Source: Metaphire vulgaris
Taxonomy: Eukaryota > Annelida > Clitellata > Crassiclitellata > Megascolecidae
Length of the DNA: 64,000 nucleotides
Reading direction: 5' to 3'
NCBI GenBank assembly: GCA_018105865.1
Contig: CM030837.1
Location: 7,272,225 to 7,336,224 of the forward strand
Shown here: positions 25,879 through 36,687 of the stretch, piece by piece
Layout of the letters: each line of letters starts with the position of its first letter
Numbering within the stretch: the stretch's first letter is position 1
Program-made: the position numbers and the translations under genes
The notes under the pieces: model-generated
Told to the model about the DNA's origin: nothing
Databases searched by the model: none
What the model saw: only the letters and a program-made list of their open reading frames with translations

Positions 25879-28800
25879 TGTGTGTGTGTGTTTGACATCA
25901 TGTGTAATTCATTTAGTTTTGGATTTGCTGAAGAAATCGTATGGCACAATATCTGCAAGCTTAGTTGGCAGTGCGTTGTGTACCAATATATAAATGCAGA
26001 TTGCAATTCAATCAATATTCCTATCACTTATAGATTTTAAAGTTTCTATATATTGTTTTATAAAATGAATTTAGAAAATTTTATATAGTTGGTCAATAAA
26101 CATTTATAAGCAGCCCCATTTTACTCAAAAAATCAGCTCATATATGGATCAAAATTCAAAATATCTTATTATGAGATCACTTACTGAATTTCTGGCTATT
26201 TAAATGAAAAAATATTTCCAAAACATCTTAATTATATGGCAGTGTTATATTCAAAAATACAAAATCAAAATCCTTAAAATGTATTCACTTATAACACTGG
26301 TTTCCTCTGACCTTCTGAAGGCATGTGTTCAAGTAACGGGATATAATTTTATGAAGCCTCCATGCAACCAAAGTACATTCAGTAAATCCTGCTGCTGCTG
26401 CTGCTAATGCAACAAGATTTTCACAAGCTTCTTTCTATCTGCAGTAAATACTTAAGCAGCAATGTGGAACATAAGAAAGCTATCTTACTTCATTTCATCA
26501 GATCCCTTACCTAAATAGAATCCTGGCAAAAGTCCAGGACCCTACAGAATTATGAGAGCAATGCAACAGTGAGTGGCAACAGTGAGTCAATCAGATTAAA
26601 GTTTAAAGTACACTTGGAACTTCAAAGCCCAGGGGAAAGTACATAGTTTCTAATTCTGTCACGTCTGGTATGACTAACTGCATGGCTTAAAGTAATTGAT
26701 GAAAGAAAGAAAAAAACATGCATATAAGTGTTCACTGTTCATGCCAAGAGCTTATGTTCAAATAAAATTATTGTGGTGCAGAGAGTGTATATATTGTAAA
26801 TTTTAAGAACATTCAGAGGAGACTAGCATCAATTGTACACAGTATAGAAATAGGCATTTCTGTACTAAATACATAGACAGAGCTCGTTGATTCTGATCTT
26901 TACAATTTCACACAAAAGCATGGTGGTGGAAATGTGGCATTCTGGAAATGTATGCACTCCTTTTAAGCAAATCCATCACTGAATTCAATGATAAATTATG
27001 AATAAAAAGATAAAGAGGCAGGTTTTTTAACATGTGCACATGAATGTCTATAACTATAATGGTGTCACATTAAATGGGTTTATAGCTCAAAGTGGCTAAG
27101 TGTGCTTAGATGGCAGAAATTCAAATGATTTCAGAGATAGTGTTTTGGATACCTCAAAGAACATTTTAATAGCACAAATATTTGCAACCTAAATTAAACT
27201 ATTCATACATACCTCCTGTGTCTGTGCGCTTAAGAGCTCCCTCTTTCTGAGGACACAATTCGCACCGCTAAAAAGTATGCAAAGCATGAAGAACTTATAA
27301 ACTTCAGTACCGAGCTGAAAAGACACATTCGTAATAATATACTATCATGCAATAAGATAAACCTGAAAGACTACTACAGTTTACCATAATAGCACCTACA
27401 ATGAAATAAAATGTTTTTTAAAAATAATACCACACAATTTTTTAATTCCTTAATTCAGAAATCCCACTAGTAAATGATCCATAACTTTCAGCTGACCTTA
27501 TGCAGTCAAATGACAGTCCTTACTTACTCTGGTCCTAATTCCTCAACAGTCAGTCGATATGGACCTGATCCAATTCTGCCCATTTAAGATGTCTCACTAC
27601 GGCTAACATAGCCTTAAATTTATTTCCTTAACCCCTTAACCAGGATCCCCAAGCCTTAAATTTATTTCCTTAAAGCTATTTAAATCTATCAAGCAAAAAT
27701 AATTGTTAAATGAGTTTATAAAAATTAGAAAATTGTAAGCTTTGCAAATATCAGAATCTTCAGCAAATATTAAAAACCATACTTCTAAAAAGTCAAACAT
27801 CATAGTTAGGTACTTGAATTAATTAGCTGGGGGTAGTGAATACATATACTATAGCTCTGTTTGCTATGCAAATATTTTTTAGCCAATACCTCTTGAATGA
27901 AATTTTTAACACGTTTTAAATTCAGAAAAAAATAGGTTAAGGCTATTTTTAAAATTTCCAAAAAAGATTTGTGTTAATCCTAGTGATCTAGCAAACATAA
28001 CAAGAACCCATTGATGAATCATAATCTGAAGCATAAAAGAAATAACTCTAAAGGACATGTGAACAAAGAAGATGTGTTTTAATCAAATGAATAAACGTTA
28101 ATGTCTGCAGTTTACCATTGGCAAGTTTCCACAGAAAACTGCTATATATGTGAAATATTCATCTGTGCAATTTTTGTTGTGCTGAATTCATGTCAAATTC
28201 TTACATTCAAATCAGAACAAATGACAGGGTACTACCGGTACTTTCAAATATTCATGAAAATATCTAGACTTAGAAAATATAACAAAATCCTTTAAAATAA
28301 ATATTCTTTTCCAGCAATAAATAATCAAATAATTATAGTATTGAAGTTGAGAAATTTTGTGCATTTCAGCCATTTCTGTATTCAAATTTCAAAAAAATAA
28401 GTATGAAAAGTGACATGTTACGAACAAAGGTCATTAAAACTTCTGATTACTAAACACCTTCATAAAATATCATACAGGCTACTAATTTCAGAATGTCTTT
28501 TTTATGTCCAATCAATGATAAATTTCATAACAAGACATGATACCAAAGCAAACTTAAAGACGGGCCATACCACTCTGGCGGCTCTTTCTTGAGATTCACA
28601 TTTACGACAGAACCAAGGGCCTTTGGGAACTGTCACAATACCATAGCAAGCTGTGAAAATAAAAATAAACAAAACTCATAGCATATCTCAAAGCATCATT
28701 CTACTTTATAATTGGCATTATCTAAACTTATTATGCGACTCAAACATCAAGATATCGACAGGCTAGTCAAATTATTCACAGGATCATAAATTAACAAACT

Positions 28801-29047
28801 GAAAATCCAGAAAATTAATCATAACTGTGAGAAAGCTTTTAAAATAATTATCATCAGAATTTAACTCTCATGTTCCAGTAAATCAAAAGCTCATGTGCAC
28901 AGCAGCAGCATAGCAACAACTTCATGTTATTCCATCATGCATCAACCAAATATCATGAAAATTAACAGCTGTCATGAGCTATTGGCCATTTTTAATTCAA
29001 TAATAATAATATAACTATTATTATTGTTATTATTGTTATTATTATTG

Positions 29048-29095
<48 letters not shown>

Positions 29096-32000
29096 GATTT
29101 CTAAAATGGATAACTGCTAAAGATTTTAGGTATTTAGACATCTAAAATTTGATTCACCTATAATGACAAATAACTGATCTTGAAACAAAACATGGATAAT
29201 GGATATAAATACTTGTACAGCCATAGATCTAAATCTTGTAAAGCCCCAAAAGTGAAACGACAAAGGTAAACTGTAGTAAGAAAGAAACAGAAAGTGCAAC
29301 AGTAGGTGGTTTATACTGCCTGGGGACAACCTACATGAAGATATCATGTATTTAACTAAGGTTGTTAAAATCGCTGGTTTTAAAGGACTGGTTAACTGTT
29401 CAAAAAACGACCAGTTAACCGGTCGTTAGCGGAAGCCTGGTGTCATGCCTACATCCAAGCACTTTGATGTTGCTGGCGTTGGAGCCGACGTCCTGTGCAG
29501 CTACATCAAAGCACTTTGATGTTGCCAGTGTCCTGTGGCAAAGCGTTTTGATGTTTTCAAATTAAAATGACGGTTAACCGGTCAAGGTTAAAAGGACAAG
29601 TCCTTGCTCTTAGGGCCGGTTAACCTGTTAACAACCTTACATTTAACCCCTTTACCTGCCACTTAGTTATAACATAATGTAAATGGGCACATATATGAGT
29701 GATGGGCGTTAAAGGGGTTAAATCCGGCAAGACAGAAGCACACTTAACTTGCAATAACATATGAAAATTGCACAATGATTTAAAAGAATACACGCATTAA
29801 ATTCAACATTTTATAACTCTAAAATACTCCAATCCGTTCTAACTCATCAAAATATTAATTACCATATTTTTATGCATACAATATGCAGTCAAACAAATAA
29901 CTGAGTAATACACATTTTGCAAGCTGCACAAGTGACAAAAGCAGATTACTGGCAATAACAGATATAGAAAAGAAGTGTGGAGTTGCTGTTCAATGAAGAA
30001 CACATATTGTAATAACACAACATATTAATCAATATCATAACTAGTGGTGGCTAGAGTGGTGTCTAGAATGGTAGACAGACTTGCCACTGTATGATTGGGT
30101 ATTGAAAGAGGTCATATCACTTTTTATGAGGCACTACTTACATGAACATGAGCACATATCAAAGAAGCTACAGTATAAGAATAGTTAAAATGCTACTATT
30201 CCTACACAACACAAGAAATAATGCAGAAAATCTGCTTTGTTAGATATTGCCTTTGAATTTTATGTGCGTAATGCATTTCTGTCATAATGTTTTAGCTAAA
30301 CTGATCAGATCCATAAATTACTCTGGTCCCACAATTAGCTCTAATGACACAATCATACTGCACAATACATCTAGATTCTAGATACTCAATTACTCATTAA
30401 ATGGAAAACAGCAATTATCGCAACATTCTGCACTGAAATTTATAAATAAAAAAGTGCAGACACTGATGGAAAACAACCTGGAAAAACAAATAATGCAGTG
30501 ATGCAGAAACTTCCTGGTGAACAGGTACACAACGCTGAACTGTTAGAAAAGGAGAAATAAAATAGGCCTATGTTAATGCAGGCTTTCTTAAGATAGATTT
30601 CACTCTATTGAAGAACATAAATGCCAACTTAGCACTCATGAATCGTGTGTGTGACTGTAAGATATTGTAAAAGAACTTTACTGGTTCTCTGCTGGAATTG
30701 TCTTGAATCTGCCATCATAAGTGGTCTCCAATGGTGAATCAGTTTCTTCTTGGGCAACACAAATTATTCCAATATACCTTCAATAAAATAACCTCCACAC
30801 CTACAGGATCTGACTGCAGCATTTGATATCGCAGACCATTTGATCCCATTACAGAGGATGGCAACTTCTTATGGTATCAGTGACACAGTTTCAGATTGGT
30901 TCCCTCTGTATCTTGATAATGCAGCATATGGACACACCCATTACGCAAATTATGCCAACTAATCAACTTTTATTGGAATGACTTGTTGCATTCCAAAGGT
31001 TAAATCCTTGAACCAATCCATTTCTCTCTGTTTTTGCTTAACTGTTCCTCACCATTCCTAAACATGACCTGCAGGCATACCTGTATGCAGACCACGTTTA
31101 AGTTTCCAAACAAATGCAATGCCACACCTACCATGTTACCACATGTATAAGATGCACTTTTTCCCTCAAAAAATTTGTGCAAAGTGTTGGTGCATGTTAT
31201 ACATACAAATAAATTTTACATAAATACAATTGTATGCACATAAACATACATAATTTTAAATTTACCATATTGTAATGCTAAAAGGTAAAGTTTACTAAGA
31301 TGCCACTTTCAACAAACATTTTTAAGTTACCAAACCACCAAAATTTTGCCATATTACACCATTACTCAAATCTCTACACTGGCTGAAAATAGTAGAATGC
31401 ATTAAACACAAAATTATATTAATGACTTATAACTCACTTCATACATCAAAACCAGTCTACCTATGAAATCTGATAATCCCAAAACATCCTCGATCCACTC
31501 AAATCTTCCTCTCATGTAACTCTCCTTCATCCTCTGAATCAATCATATCTCAAAATTTGCAACCGCGCTTTTTCATATGCTGCACCAGAACTTTGGAACT
31601 CAATGCCAGCACCCAGGGCCATATTAAAGCGGGGGCTGAGGGGGCTGTAGCCCCCCGGCCCATAATGAAAATAGGCCCACCGATTTTCGAGATAACTTTT
31701 TTTTGCTCGTCAGCACGATTTGGAAGGGCGATGACCTTTTTTGCTCGTCAGAGATTTTCAGTATAGGCGACGGTCTTTTTTTCCCCCACCCCCGACCACT
31801 CGGACCTTAATTCAGGCCCTGCCAGCACCCCTCCGCTGTCTACACCATGGTCAAACAACAAATTTTGAACAATTTCCTTCACTCCTTGCAACATCTTTAG
31901 AAGTTTTCCTTCTATTCAGAAAATCATTTCCTCCATGGCTGTAATGTCCCAAACACAATGACTCTTTGGATTAAATGACCCTGTGTGAATGACCCCCACC

Positions 32001-35000
32001 TTTAGCTATAGGGTCATTCCGTGTCAACTCAACCAATGGTCCCCACCTCACCATCTCAGAAATGCATGAAATTTTCACCATATATTTATATATCTATTTG
32101 ATGGGAAAATACCAATTTTTACTGAAATATTCACTGTAGTTTGAAAGTTATGTGCCCTTTTGTAATAGGCCATGGAACGTCAAGAATCTGACTGCAACGT
32201 GATGTTTACATGCTAATAATATTTGAACTATGAGGGCTAGGAGGCTGAAATTTGTTGTGTTTGTACAGTTTTTCATGCTGATTCTCAGCATATAATAATG
32301 TCACACATAGTGCATCAAATTCTTTAGTTAGAAAGTGTCAAAGATGGCTTTTCAGATCGGAATTTAGAAAAATCTGCCACTTTGAAGCTTTATAACTCCA
32401 AAAGTATTTTGTATTTTGTTTTGATATAAACACTGTTTATTCCACATATTACAGTTATTTCACATACAAATTTGTAACTGTCTATTCCTTTAAATGCATT
32501 GTATACTGACTTCCAAAGATGGTGCAGTTCGACAACGGTCTCCCTTTGGGACCACAGTGTGCAAAAAGTGTTAAATATTTTTCTAATTTTTTTGTGATTT
32601 TGCATAGATCACATATCAAATAATAACTGATAAAAAAATTGTGATGGCCTTTTTGGTTTTAAGAACTTTATTAAGTGTCGAAATTAGTCGTTTTTCCTAC
32701 TCGCTGTACACTGACATGAGATATAAGCTCATCAGCTTTTTGACATTATTTTTGACATTTAGCTCATAATGTATTTACTTTATCAAAATCAGTTGGCTTT
32801 GACACCGAAAACATATTTAACTAATTATAAAACCATTTATAAGTAGTTTTTCTGAAGAAAACTCTGAAATTGGACCAGAACGTGTTCCATTGCAGACTTG
32901 TCAAAATCGTAATAACGAGCACTGCTGCCACATGCTTCAGGTGCAGGCATAATAGTGATAATGTGCTGAAATATCGTCATTTGTAGGTATTGGCTCTGCT
33001 AATATTCCCATCATCTCTTTCAGGGTATGTGCTTGTTTCACCATATTGTGTGTAGTGTTGAATTGAGTGACAGTAACGTCAATTGTCCAGCTGTCAGGTA
33101 CTAATGTTAGAATCTGGATCTTTTGTATTTTTGGTGCTTGTCAAAATCGTAATAACGAGCACTGCTGCCACATGCTTCAGGTGCAGGCATAATAGTGATA
33201 ATGTGCTGAAATATCATCATTTGTAGGTATTGGCTCTGCTAATATTCCCATCATCTCTTTCAGTGTATGTGCTTGTTTCACCATATTGTGTGTAGTGTTG
33301 AATTGAGTCACAGTAACGTCAATTGTCCAGCTGTCAGGTACTAATGTTAGAATCTGGATCTTTTGTATTTTTGGTGCTTGTCTGAACTTTGCTTTCATCT
33401 CTGCTATCAGCTTGTCAAGATCTTTGCACTTCTCACAACACTTCTCCAGTTGCTCAGTACAAATGACTTCTACGTCAACCTTTGCTAGTTTAGCTGCTCT
33501 TTTGGTCAACATTATTGAAGCTTGCTTGAATTTTCACTTCAAATATGGAACTGCATCTCGTTGGCTGACTTTTTGCATCTTTAATGGAGAGCATCCTGCT
33601 CCAGTCAGGCTACTGCTCAAAGATTCTTCAAGTATGATGTCTGGTTCAGAACCCTCAGAAGAAGAGTGTAGTTTCACAGATCACAAGTAAAGGCTGGCTG
33701 CTGAACATCATTAAACGGCAAGATGTGCAAAGTTTTTGCTTGTCTATCTCTAGGCTGTCTGTGTTGCCTGTCAGAAGAAACTGGGTGGACTGTCTTAACG
33801 GCCTGTGCCCTTTTAATGGATCACAACATTTCATCTGCAACAGTTTGTACTTTGTTAGAAATATTGGCTCATGATGCATACATACAGTCGGATTTTCAAT
33901 GGTGTCCATCACTGCACCACTTTGCCTCAGCAATAGTGCCTGGTTTTCAGATATACATTATACAGTCTCTTATAAACTTCAAACCAGTTAATTTTCCACT
34001 ATGCACAGTTTTATTCGTCCAATACTGCAGGTCATTTCTGTAAAATCCGCCAAATTGTTTTCGAACCAACTTTTTACATAGCTCAAATTTAAAGAGACAG
34101 AGGCTGAATAGTCAACCGTAATTAGCGATAATGTACACACCCGAAAACAAAATGGCTGAATCACTGTTAATTATTCATGCTGGAGAGATTCAATAATATA
34201 ATTACCAGTATTTAAGGCATCATAGTTTAAGTTTTATTTGAGATTTCTACACGATATATTTAATCACTAGCATAAAATTAAGTTTGTTGGTTATTAGTAA
34301 TGATCTTAAGATTGAACCATTAGCTTCACCAAATGTTTAAAGAATCACTAAATCGGCAACGTTCGTCTTGCACGTATTTAGCGAGTAGCAACAACGACTA
34401 ATTTCGACACTTAATAAAGTTCTTAAAACCAAAAAGGCCATCACAATTTTTTTATCAGTTATTATTTGATATGTGATCTATGCAAAATCACAAAAAAATT
34501 AGAAAAATATTTAACACTTTTTGCACACTGTGGTCCGAAATGGAGACCGTTGTCGAACTGCACCATCTTTGGAAGTCAGTTGACAATGCATTTAAAGGAA
34601 TAGACAGTTACAAATTTGTATGTGAAATAACTGTAATATGTGGAATAAACAGTGTTTATATCAAAACAAAATACAAAATACTTTTGGAGTTATAAAGCTT
34701 CAAAGTGGCAGATTTTTCTAAATTCCGATCTGAAAAGCCATCTTTGACACTTTCTAACTAAAGAATTTGATGCACTATGTGTGACATTATTATATGCTGA
34801 GAATCAGCATGAAAAACTGTACAAACACAACAAATTTCAGCCTCCTAGCCCTCATAGTTCAAATATTATTAGCATGTAAACATCACGTTGCAGTCAGATT
34901 CGCGATATGACGTTCCGCGGGCCTATTACAAAAGGGCACATAACTTTCAAACTACAGTGAATATTTCAGTAAAAATTGGTATTTTCCCATCAAATAGATA

Positions 35001-35848
35001 TATAAACATATGGTGAAAATTTCATGCAATTCTGAGATGGTAAGGTGGGGACGAATTCCCATTTTGGTTGAGTTGACATGGAATGACCCTATACCTACCG
35101 GTACTTCATACTAAGATTAAGCGCATAGCACAGAAACTAGAAGCTACTGTATTGCTAATTTTGAAAGTGCCATAGAAATTCACAAGATTTTACTTACATA
35201 CTTACTTTCCCCACTATCAGGCCATACATACAGTATTTGGTCAACTTTGAATTCCTTCACAATCAATACAAACGTAACTAGGATCATGGTTGTGTGATTT
35301 CATTGTCACAAACGGAGAAATTGTCTAATTTTGCCAAAAGAAGCATGAAAAATGACAGAAGTATGCCAAGTGGCAAAACAGGAAAGAAAGGTCAAAGAAG
35401 CAAAATAAGTAAGGTCAAGTCAGCTTCAGTAAGTAAGCAAAACCGCAAACAAGTCTGTGAATATGCAAACAACCAAGCCACGCCAAATATTAAACAAGAA
35501 TTGTTTAAAATATAAAAACACAGAATATTAACAACACGATAAACCTCATCGCAGGGCACCAGTCTATTCAGCAAAAGCATTTCACACGACACAAATCACA
35601 AAGTTCGTACACATTGATCGGGTTGCGCAGGGCCAGAGTCGACACAAGTAAAAACAGAACATAAACTGGGTGGTGGTCTGGGCGGTGGTCAGAGGCCGGT
35701 GGGCGTGTGCGGCCGGGGAGGGGAGCGAGCTGGACCTACCCTGATGCACGGCTACGTTGCAGCCGTTACCGTCGCAGTACACCAACGGATTTTCGTCCCA
35801 TCCGCGTTCGTCGGAGCATACGCAGCACCCGCCGACCATCTCTTTCAT
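14592..35848 (-). CDS. MLLT10: AF10/AF17-type PHD-finger chromatin protein, complete
   Basis: Seventeen exons, 5' to 3': 35848-35740, 28650-28571, 27267-27213, 25620-25511, 25004-24901, 24510-24414, 23964-23857, 22721-22668, 22075-21393, 19645-19400, 18998-18931, 18492-18360, 18010-17919, 17450-17182, 16425-16253, 15689-15473, 14819-14592. The phases agree throughout and the sum is 941 codons plus stop. The N-terminal PHD finger (MKEMVGGCCVCSDERGW, CDGNGCNVAVHQ, ACYGIV, WFCRKCES), the zinc knuckle and the extended PHD (CYICEEQDREGKA, CNKSGCRYHFHVT, KYCGYCTYHYKK) are clear. A long Ser-rich middle precedes a Lys-rich block. The octapeptide reads EELLHRQW (EQLLERQW in mammals), followed by the leucine zipper LRQENQRLEERIGVLTARRD, then a Gln-rich end. 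In the family the PHD module reads unmodified histone H3 and the zipper recruits DOT1L. Start: first ATG in the human-equivalent context. The donor of exon 25620-25511 is GC (AAG|GCAAGG). Confidence 0.95.
15060..15275 (+). mobile_element. LINE 3'-end fragment in AF10 intron
   Basis: The frame encodes GRPRRRWINYFREWTRLIP followed by AAQNHKNWKWIIQQA and a stop. This is the C-terminal 'GRP++RW.DD...WT.....' tail of RTE-like non-LTR polymerases. It is heavily 5'-truncated and antisense to AF10, in its last intron. Confidence 0.7.
15866..15937. mobile_element. 72-bp TTAA mini-element (copy f)
   Basis: The left flank is TTAA (15862-15865) and the right flank has mutated to TCAA (15938-15941). Ends CCCCTTGACC and CAAAAGGG are weaker inverted repeats. 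It matches the length of the other copies. It lies in an AF10 intron. Confidence 0.65.
17641..17908 (+). mobile_element. tRNA-derived SINE abutting an AF10 splice donor
   Basis: An RNA polymerase III A-box-like TTAGCAGAGAGG and B-box-like GGGTTCTACCC (about 17693) are spaced as in tRNA SINEs. The 3' part 'gctcaagaaggactttgactttt' matches the 3' end of the SINE at 48866-49130. It is antisense to AF10. Its tail stops about 10 bases inside the intron from the donor of exon 18010-17919 (GT at 17917-17918). Confidence 0.7.
20100..20171. mobile_element. 72-bp TTAA mini-element (copy e)
   Basis: Flanked by TTAA at 20096-20099 and 20172-20175. It begins CCCTTAAAATACC and ends GATAGTTTAGGGG. It contains the family's CAGTTACATTG word. 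It lies in an AF10 intron. Confidence 0.75.
20262..20752 (-). mobile_element. LINE 3' end with (TGA)n tail
   Basis: A minus-strand frame of 153 codons reads ETWTMKKQDRLKLNTFEMKC, then IFGHICRMRDERLIKTVMMG, then KRGRPKRRRIDDILEWTELD. That is the post-RT C-terminus of RTE/Ingi-like non-LTR retrotransposons (E.W..+..... F...C.R+......GH..R......GRPK.R..DD...W). It ends next to a (TGA)n simple tail (+ strand ATC repeats at about 20262-20286), typical of such elements. It is 5'-truncated, in sense with AF10. Confidence 0.85.
25844..25890. repeat. (TG)n microsatellite
   Basis: An imperfect TG run interrupted by CGCGCATG, in an AF10 intron. The open frames on both strands over it are artefacts. Confidence 0.95.
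27610..27673. repeat. 22-bp direct repeat flanking a 20-bp scrap of the TTAA mini-element
   Basis: The 22 bases at 27610-27631 (ending CCTTAAATTTATTTCCTTAA) recur exactly at 27652-27673. Between them are only CCCCTTAACCAGGATCCCCA, the left end of the TTAA mini-element. Compare copy b, which begins CCCCTTAACTGGGGATCCCG. Confidence 0.8.
29050..29095. repeat. (ATT)n microsatellite
   Basis: About 15 TTA/ATT units in AF10 intron 1, with further shorter blocks just upstream (29005-29046). Confidence 0.95.
29356..29640. mobile_element. DNA element with TAAGGTTGTTAA inverted ends
   Basis: TAAGGTTGTTAAAATCG at the left is inverted as GTTAACAACCTTA at the right. Subterminal 'ggttaactg'/'ccagttaaccggtc' palindromic words follow. 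The interior has a ~60-bp tandem duplication around 'caaagcactttgatgttg' (29457 and 29509). It is non-coding and immediately precedes copy c of the TTAA mini-element. Confidence 0.6.
29647..29717. mobile_element. 71-bp TTAA mini-element (copy c)
   Basis: TTAA lies at 29643-29646 and 29718-29721. Ends are CCCCTTTACCTGCC and GGGCGTTAAAGGGG. The core ATAACATAATGTAAATGGGC matches the core of copies a and b. Confidence 0.85.
30795..31945 (+). mobile_element. CR1-type LINE remnant, interrupted by a hAT MITE
   Basis: At about 30807 the frame reads DLTAAFDIADHLIPLQRM and YGISDTVSDWFPLYLDN, the CR1-clade palm motif (D.SAAFDT.DH..LL..L...GI......WF.SYL). At about 31350-31613 come LHWLKIVECIKHKIILMTY, an R-S segment and a 'rafsyaaPelWNsmP'-like end (read across frames), the usual CR1 C-terminus. 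It resumes after the MITE at 31830. Many stops and indels are present; it is dead. Confidence 0.8.
31614..31821. mobile_element. 208-bp hAT MITE (CAGGGCC family) inside the CR1 LINE
   Basis: Ends are CAGGGCCATATTAAAG and CCTTAATTCAGGCCCTG. A perfect 8-bp duplication CCAGCACC occurs at 31606-31613 and 31822-31829. It has inserted into the C-terminal coding part of a LINE, so the empty site can be inferred directly. It is the second copy of the family split at 6811-8866. Confidence 0.93.
32897..33376. repeat. Two tandem 240-bp units, nearly identical
   Basis: The 240-bp unit starting CTTGTCAAAATCGTAATAAC at 32897 is repeated at 33137. I see three single-base differences (cgtcat/catcat, cagggt/cagtgt, gagtgac/gagtcac). 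The unit spans the C-terminal coding end of the internal frame and its stop codon. Since 240 is a multiple of three, the frame is kept. The few differences imply a recent event. Confidence 0.92.
33177..33933 (-). pseudogene. Transposon-encoded Cys-rich protein remnant
   Basis: Two minus-strand segments lie in the centre of the large inverted-arm element. The upstream one (33933-33655) has CMHHEP, KCCDPLKGHR and QKLCTSCR, a pattern suggesting a zinc-binding module. The downstream one (33512-33177) has EQLEKCCEKCKDLDKLIAEM with Cys pairs and ends at a TGA. They are in different frames, separated by disruption. I do not recognise the family. The location between the arms suggests it was the element's own protein. 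Confidence 0.5.
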
Positions 35849-36687
35849 GCTGGAGAAGAGTCTCGCTCGACTCACGGCGTTCGCTCCTCGACCGCCGAAG
35901 TTTCGCGAATCGGTCGACGACGAAACATCTTCGCAAAGAAAACAACAGCCACCATTATTACTCCAACGAAACAAAGCCACCGACCGCCACACGGCTTCCG
36001 GTTCCGGCTGCACAACGCTATTCGACGCCACCTGGCGTCTGGCAGTAGCAACAGCAACAATAACAAAGCTCAACCATATCAACGGGGGCTGCTGCAGAGT
36101 GCATATAATGACGACGACAATGATGATTAATAATGATAGGCCTATTGGCGTAATCGTGGATGAAAAAGTGAGGACCCAATCACTACGCCGTTCCCTTCCC
36201 TATTGTAGTCTCTCTCTGTTGTGTGTGCGTGCGTGTGGATGGCTGGAGAAGTTTGCACCTGTGAATAATGGTAACAGTATTCTCGGGAATTGAACCCAAT
36301 TTGAAGGCGGATGCTCTTTCGGATGAAATGAGCCATTGGTTCCATGGGCGCCCACATAATTTTTTCCAGGACAAAACGCAATCAGTTTTGGAGTTGCCGG
36401 GTGGGTGGGTTGAACCCCCCAGCTAACCTTGCAGTCCTCACAAAAATCGCATATCGGGTACATTCAGTACCTGTCTTTCATTGAATTTCAGTCCTCAACG
36501 GTCAAACCCCCCAGCTCAAATTTCACAACTCCAACACTGGTATTAGTGTAATATATAGAAAGAAAAATCAAATAATAAACATTTATTTGAGCATAATCAA
36601 CATGCATTGCAAGCTATTTTAGCCAGAGGCTAAGTGGTTCCTTGAAATTCACTCAACAAACATGTATGAACCCATTTTCATATAGCT

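Larger units (their letters stand above)
32007..35093. mobile_element. 3.1-kb transposon with ~700-bp inverted arms
   Basis: The left arm, about 32007-32705, is repeated in inverse orientation at about 34381-35093. Outer ends are TATAGGGTCATTCC and GGAATGACCCTATA. The flanking duplication may be TA, but I cannot fix it. Each arm carries an outward-pointing 71-codon ATG-started frame (32605-32390 minus; 34480-34695 plus) that differs at only a few residues. The ~1.7-kb centre has minus-strand coding remnants and a 240-bp tandem duplication. It sits in AF10 intron 1. I could not assign a superfamily. Confidence 0.88.

Noticed and set aside
35294..35515. 73-codon Lys/Ser-rich frame in AF10 intron 1
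   Set aside because: No splice context or recognised motif; AT-rich DNA readily yields Lys-rich frames.
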